Shown here: piece after piece, positions 1-7,762 of the stretch
How the letters are laid out: the number at the start of each line of letters is the position of its first letter
Position numbering within the stretch: position 1 is the stretch's first letter
Source of the DNA: an uncultured Anaerolineaceae bacterium
GTDB lineage: Bacteria > Chloroflexota > Anaerolineae > Anaerolineales > Anaerolineaceae
DNA length: 14,050 nt
Direction: 5' to 3'
NCBI GenBank assembly: GCA_937897615.1
Contig: CALCNO010000006.1
Coordinates: 1-14,050 of the forward strand
Position numbers and translations under genes: made by a program
The notes under the pieces: generated by a model
The model's database searches: none
Seen by the model: the letters and a program-made list of their open reading frames with translations, nothing else
What the model was told of the DNA's origin: nothing

Positions 1-330
1 GTGGGAAAGGAACTGGAAGAAGCAGCGGCCATCGCCGGGGCTAACCCGTGGCGGCGTTTCTGGCGCATCATCTTCCCGCTCACCAGCCAGGGTTTTGTGT
101 CTGGCTTCTTGCTCAACTTTATTTCCACCATGCGCGAACTTTCTCTCTTCATCCTTCTTGTTACCCCCACCACAGCATTACTTTCCAGCCAGACGATGCG
201 TTACATTGAAAATGGGAATGAACAGCAGGCCAATGCCGTCATTCTCATCCTCATCTTCCTGGTGATCATTGGCAATGTCATTATCAGCCAGTTCCGCGGC
301 GGCAGCCTGAGAAAAGGACTGGGAGCTTAA
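1..330 (+). CDS. ABC transporter inner-membrane permease, C-terminal part (cut by window edge)
   Basis: This is the last 109 residues of a binding-protein-dependent permease that forms the membrane channel of the importer encoded by the next two genes. The start of the fragment carries the cytoplasmic EAA loop (ELEEAAAIAGANPWRRF followed by the hydrophobic-Pro IIFPL), which docks on the ATPase. Hydrophobic stretches at about residues 30-60 and 78-97 are the last membrane helices. The GTG at base 1 is an internal valine codon, because an EAA loop should be preceded by several helices; the real start lies upstream. The stop is 10 bases before the ATPase start. The family is the iron/spermidine/putrescine/phosphonate permease type (BPD_transp_1); the substrate is not decided by this fragment. 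Confidence 0.85.
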   Translation: MGKELEEAAAIAGANPWRRFWRIIFPLTSQGFVSGFLLNFISTMRELSLFILLVTPTTALLSSQTMRYIENGNEQQANAVILILIFLVIIGNVIISQFRGGSLRKGLGA

Positions 331-340
331 AGGAGAAAAT

Positions 341-1420
341 ATGCAAACACCGATCATCATCAAAAACCTAACCAAGAAATTTGGCGACGTTGTTGCAGTA
401 AATGATGTCAGCCTGACCATTGAGCCAGGAACTTTCCTTACCCTCCTTGGCCCTTCCGGTTGCGGGAAAACCACCCTGCTGCGCTGTATCTCTGGCCTTG
501 AAGACCCGGACGAAGGCGAGATCTATATCGGCGATAAACTGGTTTACTCACACGTGAAGGGGATTTCTCTGCCGGCCGGCCAGCGCGATTTGGGTCTGGT
601 CTTCCAGAATTACGCACTCTGGCCGCACATGACCGTCTACAAGAACATCACCTTTGCTCTTGAGATCAAAAAGATGTCGAAGGCTGAGATGGCTGTTCGC
701 GTCAAGGAATCCCTCCAGGAAGTCCAGATGGATGGATTTGAGAATCGTTACCCGCGCGAGATGAGCGGCGGCCAGCAGCAGCGTGTTGCGCTGGCGCGCA
801 TGTTAGCCTATCGCCCCAAGGTCTTCCTGATGGATGAGCCGCTTTCCAACCTAGACGCCCGCCTGCGCATGGACATGCGCACTGAGCTAAAACGCCTGCA
901 TCACGTTTCAGATGCCACTACCGTCTACGTCACTCACGACCAGATGGAAGCCATGACCATGTCCACTAACATCGCGGTGATGAAACTGGGTGTAATTCAG
1001 CAGATGGATTCCCCGGACAATGTTTACCATTACCCCGCCAACCTCTTTGTGGCCGATTTCATTGGCAATCCCAAGGTCAACCTGCTCACCGGTTGGGTGT
1101 CCGGTAAAGACCTGGTGGATGTTGGCAAGTTTAATGTCCCTGTGGCGACCTTTAAAAAGACCGGCGATGTGGTGGTTGGCATCCGCCCGGAAGACATCAC
1201 TGTCTCCACAACGCCGGACAATGGCGTGGAATTTCAGGCTTACTCGGTTCTCCCCTCTGGTGCAGATACCACCATCATTGCCAAAAAGGGCGACACTGAA
1301 TTAACCGTAAAGGAAATCGGCGTAAGCAAGATCAAGATGGATCAGAAGATCTGGCTTTCCTTCAACAAGGATACAGTCAACCTGTACGACAAGGAAAGCG
1401 GCAATCTGGTCACGGCATGA
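341..1420 (+). CDS. ABC transporter ATP-binding protein (FbpC/PotA/UgpC-like)
   Basis: This cytoplasmic ATPase energises the importer. All motifs are intact in the 359 residues: Walker A GPSGCGKT (37-44), Q-loop Gln89, signature MSGGQ (141-145), Walker B VFLMDEP (161-167), D-loop SNLDA and the switch His199 in VTHD. After about residue 240 there is a C-terminal TOBE/MalK-type extension with the usual VGIRPEDI block, which places it in the CUT1/iron/polyamine importer ATPases. An AAGGAG-like site directly precedes the ATG, which sits 10 bases after the permease stop, so the two genes are surely cotranscribed. The binding-protein gene follows after 131 bases. The family assignment is firm; the substrate is not, since this subfamily serves iron, polyamines, sugar phosphates and phosphonates. 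Confidence 0.95.
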   Translation: MQTPIIIKNLTKKFGDVVAVNDVSLTIEPGTFLTLLGPSGCGKTTLLRCISGLEDPDEGEIYIGDKLVYSHVKGISLPAGQRDLGLVFQNYALWPHMTVYKNITFALEIKKMSKAEMAVRVKESLQEVQMDGFENRYPREMSGGQQQRVALARMLAYRPKVFLMDEPLSNLDARLRMDMRTELKRLHHVSDATTVYVTHDQMEAMTMSTNIAVMKLGVIQQMDSPDNVYHYPANLFVADFIGNPKVNLLTGWVSGKDLVDVGKFNVPVATFKKTGDVVVGIRPEDITVSTTPDNGVEFQAYSVLPSGADTTIIAKKGDTELTVKEIGVSKIKMDQKIWLSFNKDTVNLYDKESGNLVTA

Positions 1421-1551
1421 CCTATCGGGTAACTCCCTTGTTATCTACCCACCAAATAAAGAAAAGGAGGAGCGCGTAGAAAAGTAAAAAGTGTAAGGTG
1501 AGTTGGTTTGATCAGTTGTCAAAAGTTACATACTTCTAAAGGAGGAAGGTA
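1421..1551. other. Intergenic spacer between ATPase and binding-protein gene
   Basis: This 131-base gap is long for an ABC operon. It holds two Shine-Dalgarno-like AAAGGAGG runs, one near 1463-1470 with no start codon after it and one near 1538-1545 that serves the lipoprotein gene. I see no convincing terminator hairpin and no clear -35/-10 pair. A gap here could allow separate expression of the binding protein, which is usually needed in excess, but no element in the sequence proves that. Confidence 0.5.
1538..1547 (+). promoter_or_regulatory. Strong ribosome binding site of the lipoprotein gene
   Basis: AAAGGAGG followed shortly by ATG at 1552 is a near-complete complement of the 16S rRNA 3' end, stronger than most sites in this window. 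It fixes the start of the lipoprotein and fits high expression of a binding protein. Confidence 0.75.
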
Positions 1552-2781
1552 ATGAAAGCGATTTTGCGAATTGCAACACTGATTTTGGTCATCAGCTTCC
1601 TGGCTGCCTGCGCTAAGCCGACCGCAGCCCCTACTGCTGCACCGGTAACCACTGGTGAAGTTGCCACAGAAGCCCCGACCGAAGCTCCCCTCACCCCGCA
1701 GCAAGAGTGGCTCAAAGCCAACCAGCTTGGTGAATACACCACCGATACGCAGGACTGGGCCGCGATTGAAGCTGCAGCGAATGCCGAAGGTGAAGTGCTC
1801 GTTTATGCGAACACCTCCAAGGTTGAGAAAGCTGCTGAAGGCTTTATGGAAAAATATCCCGGTATCAAAGTGCAAGCCTTTGACCTGGGCGGCGACGACG
1901 TGCTCACCAAAGTGTTGGAAGAACAGAAAGCCGGCGCTTTTACCGGTGATGTCTGGTTCAGCAGTGGTGGCGCAGAACTCGTTGGCGAAGTACTCCCCAA
2001 TAACTACGTGTGGAAGTTCATCCCCGACAGCACTGCCGCTTACACCCCGGCACAGTACCAGGATCCCCTGTTGTTCACCCGCTTTGGCACCAGCATCTTT
2101 GCCTACAACACTGAGTTGAACACCGAATGCCCCATCAAGAACCTCTGGGAACTCACCCAGCCTGAGTGGAAGGGCAAATTCTACATCGAAGATCCATTGA
2201 ACGATGCCTCCACCCTGAGCAAACTCATCACCATCGCCTATCATGCCGATGAGATGAAACAGGCCTACATCGATCTCTATGGAACCGAGCCTGTCCTCGA
2301 TGCCGATACCCCCGATGCCGGCTGGCTGTGGCTGAAGAAATTCGCACAGAACGGCCCCATCCCGGAACCCGGCGGCGACGATGTTGATTCCGCTTTTGCC
2401 ACCCCTGGCATGACCGATTCCTACATGGCCCTCACGTCCTACTCCAACATGGCCGACGTGCAGGAAGGCATCCTTGCTTTTGATGGCTGCTGGGGCGTGA
2501 ACCCGATCGTGGGTGTCCAGAGCCAGAGCTATGCCGGCATCATCAACCAGGCACCGCACCCCAATGCTGCCAAGCTGTGGATCCAATACATCACCAGCGC
2601 TGAGGGCCGCAAACCGTGGGCTAAATTCGGTACATTCTTCCCCGATGAAACCTACGAAGTTCCTGAAGGCCAGAAGACCTTGAGCGAAATCTTCGATATT
2701 ACCTGGTTCATTGCGGAAAAGTACTCGTATGACCACATGATCGATGCGCGCGACTTCTATCTGCTCAACCTCGGAAAATAA
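1552..2781 (+). CDS. Extracellular solute-binding lipoprotein of the ABC importer
   Basis: This 409-residue protein captures the substrate outside the membrane and delivers it to the permease. A signal peptide with a lipobox LAAC puts the lipidated cysteine at residue 20. It is followed by a flexible Ala/Pro/Thr/Glu-rich linker to about residue 50. The mature part begins with EVLVYANTSKVEKAAEGF, the first strand-helix of periplasmic-binding-protein cluster D (Fe3+/thiamine/spermidine/sugar-phosphate binders, SBP_bac_6/8/11 type). Other typical blocks are TGDVWFSSGG, the hinge-region LLFTRFGTSIFAYNTEL and NLWELTQPEWKGKFYIEDP. There is no adjacent Tyr-Tyr pair, which ferric-binding proteins of the FbpA type use for iron, so iron is not the obvious ligand. 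The gene order permease-ATPase-binding protein is complete apart from the missing permease start. Confidence 0.92.
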   Translation: MKAILRIATLILVISFLAACAKPTAAPTAAPVTTGEVATEAPTEAPLTPQQEWLKANQLGEYTTDTQDWAAIEAAANAEGEVLVYANTSKVEKAAEGFMEKYPGIKVQAFDLGGDDVLTKVLEEQKAGAFTGDVWFSSGGAELVGEVLPNNYVWKFIPDSTAAYTPAQYQDPLLFTRFGTSIFAYNTELNTECPIKNLWELTQPEWKGKFYIEDPLNDASTLSKLITIAYHADEMKQAYIDLYGTEPVLDADTPDAGWLWLKKFAQNGPIPEPGGDDVDSAFATPGMTDSYMALTSYSNMADVQEGILAFDGCWGVNPIVGVQSQSYAGIINQAPHPNAAKLWIQYITSAEGRKPWAKFGTFFPDETYEVPEGQKTLSEIFDITWFIAEKYSYDHMIDARDFYLLNLGK

Positions 2782-2801
2782 GTAATCTCCAAAATTTACC
2801 C

Positions 2802-2837
2802 TGCCGGGCATGGGTGGAAAAACATCCATGCCCGACA
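2802..2837 (+). terminator. Strong hairpin after the lipoprotein gene
   Basis: Bases 2805-2816 pair with 2823-2834 (CGGGCATGG, one G-U pair, then TG) around a six-base GAAAAA loop, and two further pairs form outside one mismatch. It lies 23 bases after the stop codon. The 3' flank is A-rich rather than T-rich, so it is not a textbook intrinsic terminator; it could instead protect the binding-protein mRNA from 3' decay or attenuate read-through into the HAD genes. The hairpin itself is directly visible; its role is inferred. Confidence 0.55.
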
Positions 2838-2888
2838 ACAAAAAACTGTAACGCTACGGCAACATCACTTTATTCGTTGGAGCACTGA

Positions 2889-4325
2889 ATGGATCTAAAA
2901 GCAGTTTTCTTTGACATGGGTGGTACGATCGACACTTATTATTTCACTCATGAGCTGAGAACCCAAAATGTGCATTTTCTGCGTGAATGTCTGCAAAAAG
3001 CGGGCATCACGTTTACTTTGAACGACGATGAACTGGCACAGGCCATCTCTCGCGGCGTTGCCACATACCACAAGTGGAACCGCGAATCCTTGATTGAGTT
3101 GTCTCCGGCTGAGGTGTGGAGCCAGTTCACGCTTAAAGAATTCAAAATTTCGCAGCAGCAGGTTCAGCCAATTGCTGATGAGCTAACTTATTTGTACGAA
3201 ACCAAATTCTATGTGCGTCCCCTCCGGCCGGAAGTGCCCGCAGTGCTTGAGAAGCTGCATTCAATGGGATTGCGCATTGGCTGCATCAGCAACACGCAGA
3301 GCAAATTACAGGTACCGGAGACTTTGAAAAAGTTTGGCATTGACCGTTATTTTGACCCGATTGTGCTCTCCTGTGATCTTGGCATACGCAAACCCGATCC
3401 TTCCATCTTCTACTATGCGGCCCGCCTGGCACACCTGCCCACCAGCAGCATCATTTACGTTGGGGATAAACTGACCCGCGACATCATGGGCGCGCGGCAT
3501 GCGGGCTACCGCCTGGCGGTGCAGATCAAGCACCCTTATGATGATGGAGACCCTGATTTGGGACCCCAGCCGGATGTTTTTATCCAAAACATGCAGGAAT
3601 TGATCCCCCTGGTGGAACAGGAACTGGCAAAAGATAAGCTCGCCAGTAACCGGCTGAATGGCCGCCACGTGAAAGCGCTTTTCTTTGATGCAGGCGACAT
3701 TCTGTACTATCGCCCGGTAAAAGAACCAAAGTTGAAAGAATTTTTGACGGGCAAAATCGTTTCTCCGGCAGTAAACCTGGCCGAGGAGAAACAACGTCTG
3801 CGCGATTTGGCCTTCCAGGGAAAACTAGACCGCATGGAGTATTATCGCCAGGTGGTGCGCCTGTACGGCATCACCGATGCCGCGCTGGTGGAAGAAGGCG
3901 CTCGCGCCCAGGCGCAGGACGATGACACTGTGGCCATTTATGACGGCGTTCCCGAAACGATCAACACCCTCAAGGAACGCGGTTACCTGTTAGGCATTAT
4001 CACGGATACGGCGCTCCCCATCAGCACCAAACTGAATTGGTTTGAGCAGCACGGGTTTGGCAATCTGTGGGACGTGGTGATCAGTTCCAAAGAGCTGGGG
4101 GTGCGCAAACCCGCCTCGATCCTTTACGAAGAAGCCTTGCATCAGTCTCATCTGCAGCCGTGGGAAACCGTCTTTGTGGGGCATAAGGCCTATGAACTTG
4201 AGGGCGCGCGCACGGTGGGGATGCGTACCATTGCTTATAACTTTGAGAAGTCTTCGGTGGCCGATGCTTACATTGAGCATTTCTGCGACCTGCTCACGGT
4301 TCCCTTGCTGGAAGAACATTCATAG
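2889..4325 (+). CDS. Tandem HAD-superfamily hydrolase (two HAD modules)
   Basis: Two haloacid-dehalogenase-like domains lie head to tail in 478 residues. HAD proteins usually act as phosphatases or phosphotransferases through an aspartyl intermediate in the cytoplasm. Module 1 (about 1-245) has motif I FFDMGGTI with nucleophile Asp9, motif II Ser134 in CISNT, motif III Lys168 in RKPDPSIF and motif IV GDKLTRD with Asp193 and Asp198. Between motifs I and II lies a helical cap of the subfamily IA type. Module 2 (about 255-478) has Asp267 in FFDAGDIL, Thr372 in IITDT and Lys407 in RKPAS, but motif IV reads VGHKAYELEGA, with His432 where the metal-binding Asp should be. Module 2 may therefore be catalytically weak or regulatory. 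GGAG six bases before the ATG supports the start. The next gene begins 21 bases later. Confidence 0.85.
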   Translation: MDLKAVFFDMGGTIDTYYFTHELRTQNVHFLRECLQKAGITFTLNDDELAQAISRGVATYHKWNRESLIELSPAEVWSQFTLKEFKISQQQVQPIADELTYLYETKFYVRPLRPEVPAVLEKLHSMGLRIGCISNTQSKLQVPETLKKFGIDRYFDPIVLSCDLGIRKPDPSIFYYAARLAHLPTSSIIYVGDKLTRDIMGARHAGYRLAVQIKHPYDDGDPDLGPQPDVFIQNMQELIPLVEQELAKDKLASNRLNGRHVKALFFDAGDILYYRPVKEPKLKEFLTGKIVSPAVNLAEEKQRLRDLAFQGKLDRMEYYRQVVRLYGITDAALVEEGARAQAQDDDTVAIYDGVPETINTLKERGYLLGIITDTALPISTKLNWFEQHGFGNLWDVVISSKELGVRKPASILYEEALHQSHLQPWETVFVGHKAYELEGARTVGMRTIAYNFEKSSVADAYIEHFCDLLTVPLLEEHS

Positions 4326-4346
4326 AAATGAGAGAAAGTATTTAAT

Positions 4347-6059
4347 ATGAACCAGGCTGTAAAAGCTGTTTTCTTTGATATTGGCGGCACGCTGCGTGTT
4401 ACCAAAGCCGGTGAAGCGCGCGATGCATCCAAAATCCGCCAGATGATGGCCCTGCTGAATGCCTCCGGCTCAGTTGAGAGTTTTACGGACTACATTCACA
4501 AGGGCGAAAAACGCTACCGCAAATGGTGCAAGCCCAATTTTGTAGAACTCCCTGAAGCCGAGCTGCTGACGCGCTTTTTGCTGGTAGATTACCCGGCTGA
4601 CTTTGTGCGCGCCAATGCCATTGCACTCAACCAGTTATGGCGCGAGTCGCGCCGCAAGTACGTGCTCCCGGATATGGCGGATACTATGCGGGCCCTGGCT
4701 GCCCGAGGGTACAAGCTGGGACTCATCAGCAACACCACTTCCTCAGTGGAAGGGTATCAGTTGCTCAAAGAGCAAGGGCTGGAGGATTTATTCCAGGCGG
4801 TAGTGCTTTCGGCAGCGTTTGGCAGGCGCAAACCGCACCCTTCCATCTTCATGGAAGCTGCGCGCCAGGCAGGCGTATCCCCTGCTCAGTGCGCCTACGT
4901 GGGAGACCGCCCCTCGCGCGACCTGCTGGGTGCGCTGCAATCCGGTTATGCCGGCATGGTGCTGATCAACACCGATGGCTACGTTCTTGATGAATTTGAC
5001 CAGGACGATTTTGAACCGGAAAAAGACCGCGGCCTGATTGTTGCCCCGCAGCACAGGATTGGCCGGCTGGCGCAGCTTTTGGATATCTTCCCGGATTTAC
5101 ACCCAGCCGTCGCGGCAGCCGCCCCGGCCAGGCCGGATTATCTTTACGATGTTTCTCTCTCTACCATGTGGGGGGTTGACCAACCAACGCCATTTAGCCA
5201 GAGTTTTGAAGATGCCCTTTCCATTGGCATTGCACGCTTTGAGTTGAACCATCGGGTCACCGCCGAGGTGTTCCGCCAGTTTGACTTCAACCGCTATTAC
5301 GTGGAAAGTATCCACGACCCCTGCCGCGCCGAGTTCGATTTTGATGCGCAAAAGAAGCAGGATTTGATCATTTCCTCGCTGGATGAGGAAAACCGCAAGC
5401 AGGGCGTGGCAGCCGTTTGCCGCTCGATTGAACTGGCCTGCCAGCTTGGCGCGCGCAGTGTGGTCATCCACCCCGGCTCCATTGTTTGTGACCGCAGCCT
5501 GGATAACCGCCTGCGCAGGCTCTTCCTTGACGGCAAGAAGGACAGCGAGGAATATGCCCAGGTACGCCGGCAGATGATCTCGCATCGCTCCAGCCTGGCA
5601 GGTGCACACCTGAATCAGGCCCTTAAAAGCCTCACCGAGATTGCCGAATTCAACAGTAAGTGCAAAGGTGTTGCTCTGGCACTGGAAAACCGCGCCCGCT
5701 TTTATGACCTGCCGCTTCCAGATGAGCTTGAACAGATGCTGGCCATCATGGGCGGCAGCGCCTTTGGCTTCCAGTATGATATCGGGCATGCCACCGCGTT
5801 GGATACACTGGGTCTGGTGGGTAACGAAACCTGGCTGGAACGTTTTGGCACCCGCATCATTGGCATGCACATTCACGATGTGGATGGGTTGACCGATCAT
5901 CTGGCGCCCGGGCAGGGGAAGGTGGATTACGGTAAAATCACCCCCTACGTTCCCGAGAATGCCATCAAGACATTGGAGATCGGCCCCAGGGCGAGCCTGG
6001 AAGAAATTGCCGCGGGTCTCAGGGTGTTGGAAAACACCGGTTTTATCGCAAAGGTATAA
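4347..6059 (+). CDS. HAD hydrolase fused to xylose-isomerase-like TIM barrel (paralog 1)
   Basis: This 570-residue fusion has two domains. Residues 1 to about 250 form a HAD-IA domain: Asp11 in FFDIGGTL, Ser128 in LISNT, Lys162 in RRKPHPSIF, and Asp187 and Asp192 in GDRPSRD. From about residue 264 a TIM barrel of the AP-endonuclease-2/sugar-isomerase group (PF01261-like) follows. Its presumed metal ligands are visible: His375 in VVIHPG, Glu447 in ALENR, Asp478 and His481 in YDIGH, His508 and His510 in MHIHD, and Glu544 in LEIG. The domain pair suggests that one substrate is both rearranged or cleaved (barrel) and dephosphorylated (HAD). No specific reaction can be assigned. A GAGAAAG site precedes the ATG. 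The following gene is a same-architecture paralog 14 bases downstream, so the pair arose by duplication or was kept as two related enzymes. Confidence 0.85.
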   Translation: MNQAVKAVFFDIGGTLRVTKAGEARDASKIRQMMALLNASGSVESFTDYIHKGEKRYRKWCKPNFVELPEAELLTRFLLVDYPADFVRANAIALNQLWRESRRKYVLPDMADTMRALAARGYKLGLISNTTSSVEGYQLLKEQGLEDLFQAVVLSAAFGRRKPHPSIFMEAARQAGVSPAQCAYVGDRPSRDLLGALQSGYAGMVLINTDGYVLDEFDQDDFEPEKDRGLIVAPQHRIGRLAQLLDIFPDLHPAVAAAAPARPDYLYDVSLSTMWGVDQPTPFSQSFEDALSIGIARFELNHRVTAEVFRQFDFNRYYVESIHDPCRAEFDFDAQKKQDLIISSLDEENRKQGVAAVCRSIELACQLGARSVVIHPGSIVCDRSLDNRLRRLFLDGKKDSEEYAQVRRQMISHRSSLAGAHLNQALKSLTEIAEFNSKCKGVALALENRARFYDLPLPDELEQMLAIMGGSAFGFQYDIGHATALDTLGLVGNETWLERFGTRIIGMHIHDVDGLTDHLAPGQGKVDYGKITPYVPENAIKTLEIGPRASLEEIAAGLRVLENTGFIAKV

Positions 6060-6073
6060 GGGAAGAGGGTTAT

Positions 6074-7762
6074 TTGAGCACTGAGATTAAAGGTATCTTT
6101 TTTGATATTGGCGGAACGCTGGTAATGAAGGCCAAGAACGCCGAGCGCGACCAGGCGGTGATTGCCCGCATGGTTACGTTGTTGGGACTGTCTTGTACAC
6201 CTGCCGAATTGATCGCCCAGATCAAGGAGGGTGAGGACAAGTACAAGACGTGGCGCTCTATCTCGATGAAGGAATTGCCGCCAGAGGAACGCTGGCCGCG
6301 TTTTCTCCTTTCCGGCTTGCCGCATGAAACGGTGAGAAAGAACGCTGTAATGCTGCAATCGCTGTGGAGTGAATCGCGCGGAAAGCGCAGCGTGCCTGCA
6401 GAAACCGTGGATACGTTACAGGAACTGAACAAACGCGGTTACCTGCTGGGAACCATCAGCCATACTTCGCCTGCCTATCTGGAGGCCAGCGGTGTTTTGC
6501 CGCTCTTCAAGACCATCATTCATGCGGCGCAGTTTGGCTGGCGCAAACCCCATCCCACACCGTTTCTTGAGGCGGCGCGCCGCAGCGGCCTGCTGCCGCA
6601 GGAATGTGCCTATGTGGGAGATCGCCCTTCGCGGGATGTGATTGGTGCGCGCGAGGCCGGTTTTGGCATGGTCATCCAACTTATCCTTTCCGATGAGCCG
6701 ACGGAGTCAATCCCCTGCCCCATGAAGCCGGACGTGACCCTGCATAGCCTTGCCGGGCTGCTCGACCTTTTTGCGCCTCTTGATCGGGCTTCCATGTCCG
6801 TTCCCGGCGCCGGGAAAGAACCTATCCTCTACGATGCAGCCCTCTCCACGATGTGGTGGAATAAAGAAGAATGGAGCGCTGATGAATTCTGTGCAAAGGG
6901 GCGCCAGCTTGGTTTTGCGCGCTTTGAATTGAATCATCAGATCCCGCCGGGGGTGTTGGCGCAGTTCAATTTGGATCGTTACCACATGGGGGCGCTGCAC
7001 GACCCCTGCCCGGCGTATGTTCCTGCCAAAACACTGGAACGCGCCGACCAGGTAATCACTTCTCTGGATGAAACCTTACGCCGGCAGGCCGTGGAAGGTG
7101 TGAAAAAGACCATTGAAGCTGCCTATCAACTGGGCGCACGCCACGTAGTCATTCATCCTGGTCGGGTGGTTGGCGATCACAGTCTGGATGACCGCCTACG
7201 TGTGCTGTTCCGCGAGGGGAAGAAAGGCACGCCAGAGTTTGAGGAGTTGCGCCAGAGTGTGATTGCGGATAGGGCGCAACGCAGCAAACCCCATTTGGCC
7301 GCGCTGGTCAAGAGCCTTCGCGAGATTATCGCTTTTGCCGAGGGTAAATTGCTCACGCTTGGCCTGGAAAATCGCTATCACTATTATGAACTCCCCATTT
7401 TCGATGAAATGGAAGTGCTGTTGAGTGAGTTTCAGCAGCCGTGGGTGGGCTGGCACCTGGATATTGGGCACCTGCAAACGCACTTTCAACTGGGGTTAAC
7501 CGATTTTGATGCCTGGCTGGAGCAGCTCGGTCAGCGCATTACGGGCGTCCACTTGCATGATGTGCGCGGCATCACTGACCATCAGGCGCCTGGCAAAGGT
7601 GAGGTGGATTTTGCCCGCATTGCGGCCGCCTTGCCGCCGTATTGTTTCCGTACTCTTGAGGTTGACAAAAGTGCTACTATGGAAGAAATGTCTGCCGGAT
7701 TGAAGACACTGGCGCAGGCCGGTTGTATTTCATTTTTATCTAGAGGAGAAGAAAATGTTTAA
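6074..7762 (+). CDS. HAD hydrolase fused to xylose-isomerase-like TIM barrel (paralog 2)
   Basis: This has the same architecture as the preceding gene in 562 residues. The HAD part carries Asp11 in FFDIGGTL, Ser129 in TISHT, Lys158 in WRKPHP, and Asp183 and Asp188 in GDRPSRD. The barrel part, from about residue 255 (LYDAALSTMWW), carries His361 in VVIHPG, Glu432 in GLENR, Asp463 and His466 in LDIGH, His493 and His495 in VHLHD, and Glu529 in LEVD. All catalytic positions match paralog 1, so both copies look active. The start is TTG at 6074 behind a GGAAGAGGG site; no in-frame ATG fits the HAD N-terminus. The last 8 bases overlap the DUF47 gene start (ATGTTTAA), which indicates translational coupling to the phosphate-transport pair. 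The reaction is unknown. Confidence 0.85.
   Translation: MSTEIKGIFFDIGGTLVMKAKNAERDQAVIARMVTLLGLSCTPAELIAQIKEGEDKYKTWRSISMKELPPEERWPRFLLSGLPHETVRKNAVMLQSLWSESRGKRSVPAETVDTLQELNKRGYLLGTISHTSPAYLEASGVLPLFKTIIHAAQFGWRKPHPTPFLEAARRSGLLPQECAYVGDRPSRDVIGAREAGFGMVIQLILSDEPTESIPCPMKPDVTLHSLAGLLDLFAPLDRASMSVPGAGKEPILYDAALSTMWWNKEEWSADEFCAKGRQLGFARFELNHQIPPGVLAQFNLDRYHMGALHDPCPAYVPAKTLERADQVITSLDETLRRQAVEGVKKTIEAAYQLGARHVVIHPGRVVGDHSLDDRLRVLFREGKKGTPEFEELRQSVIADRAQRSKPHLAALVKSLREIIAFAEGKLLTLGLENRYHYYELPIFDEMEVLLSEFQQPWVGWHLDIGHLQTHFQLGLTDFDAWLEQLGQRITGVHLHDVRGITDHQAPGKGEVDFARIAAALPPYCFRTLEVDKSATMEEMSAGLKTLAQAGCISFLSRGEENV

Noticed and set aside
1498..1539. Possible 13-codon leader peptide starting at GTG, just before the lipoprotein ribosome site
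   Set aside because: There is no good ribosome site, no codon run typical of attenuators and no paired hairpins; it is likely chance.
1519..2841. Long minus-strand open frame (440 codons) opposite the lipoprotein gene
   Set aside because: The plus strand encodes a clear lipoprotein with lipobox and strong ribosome site; the antisense frame has no recognisable domain and is a shadow of codon bias.
5097..5900. Minus-strand frame of 267 codons opposite the TIM-barrel part of paralog 1
   Set aside because: It lies wholly within a well-supported gene and its translation has no domain pattern.
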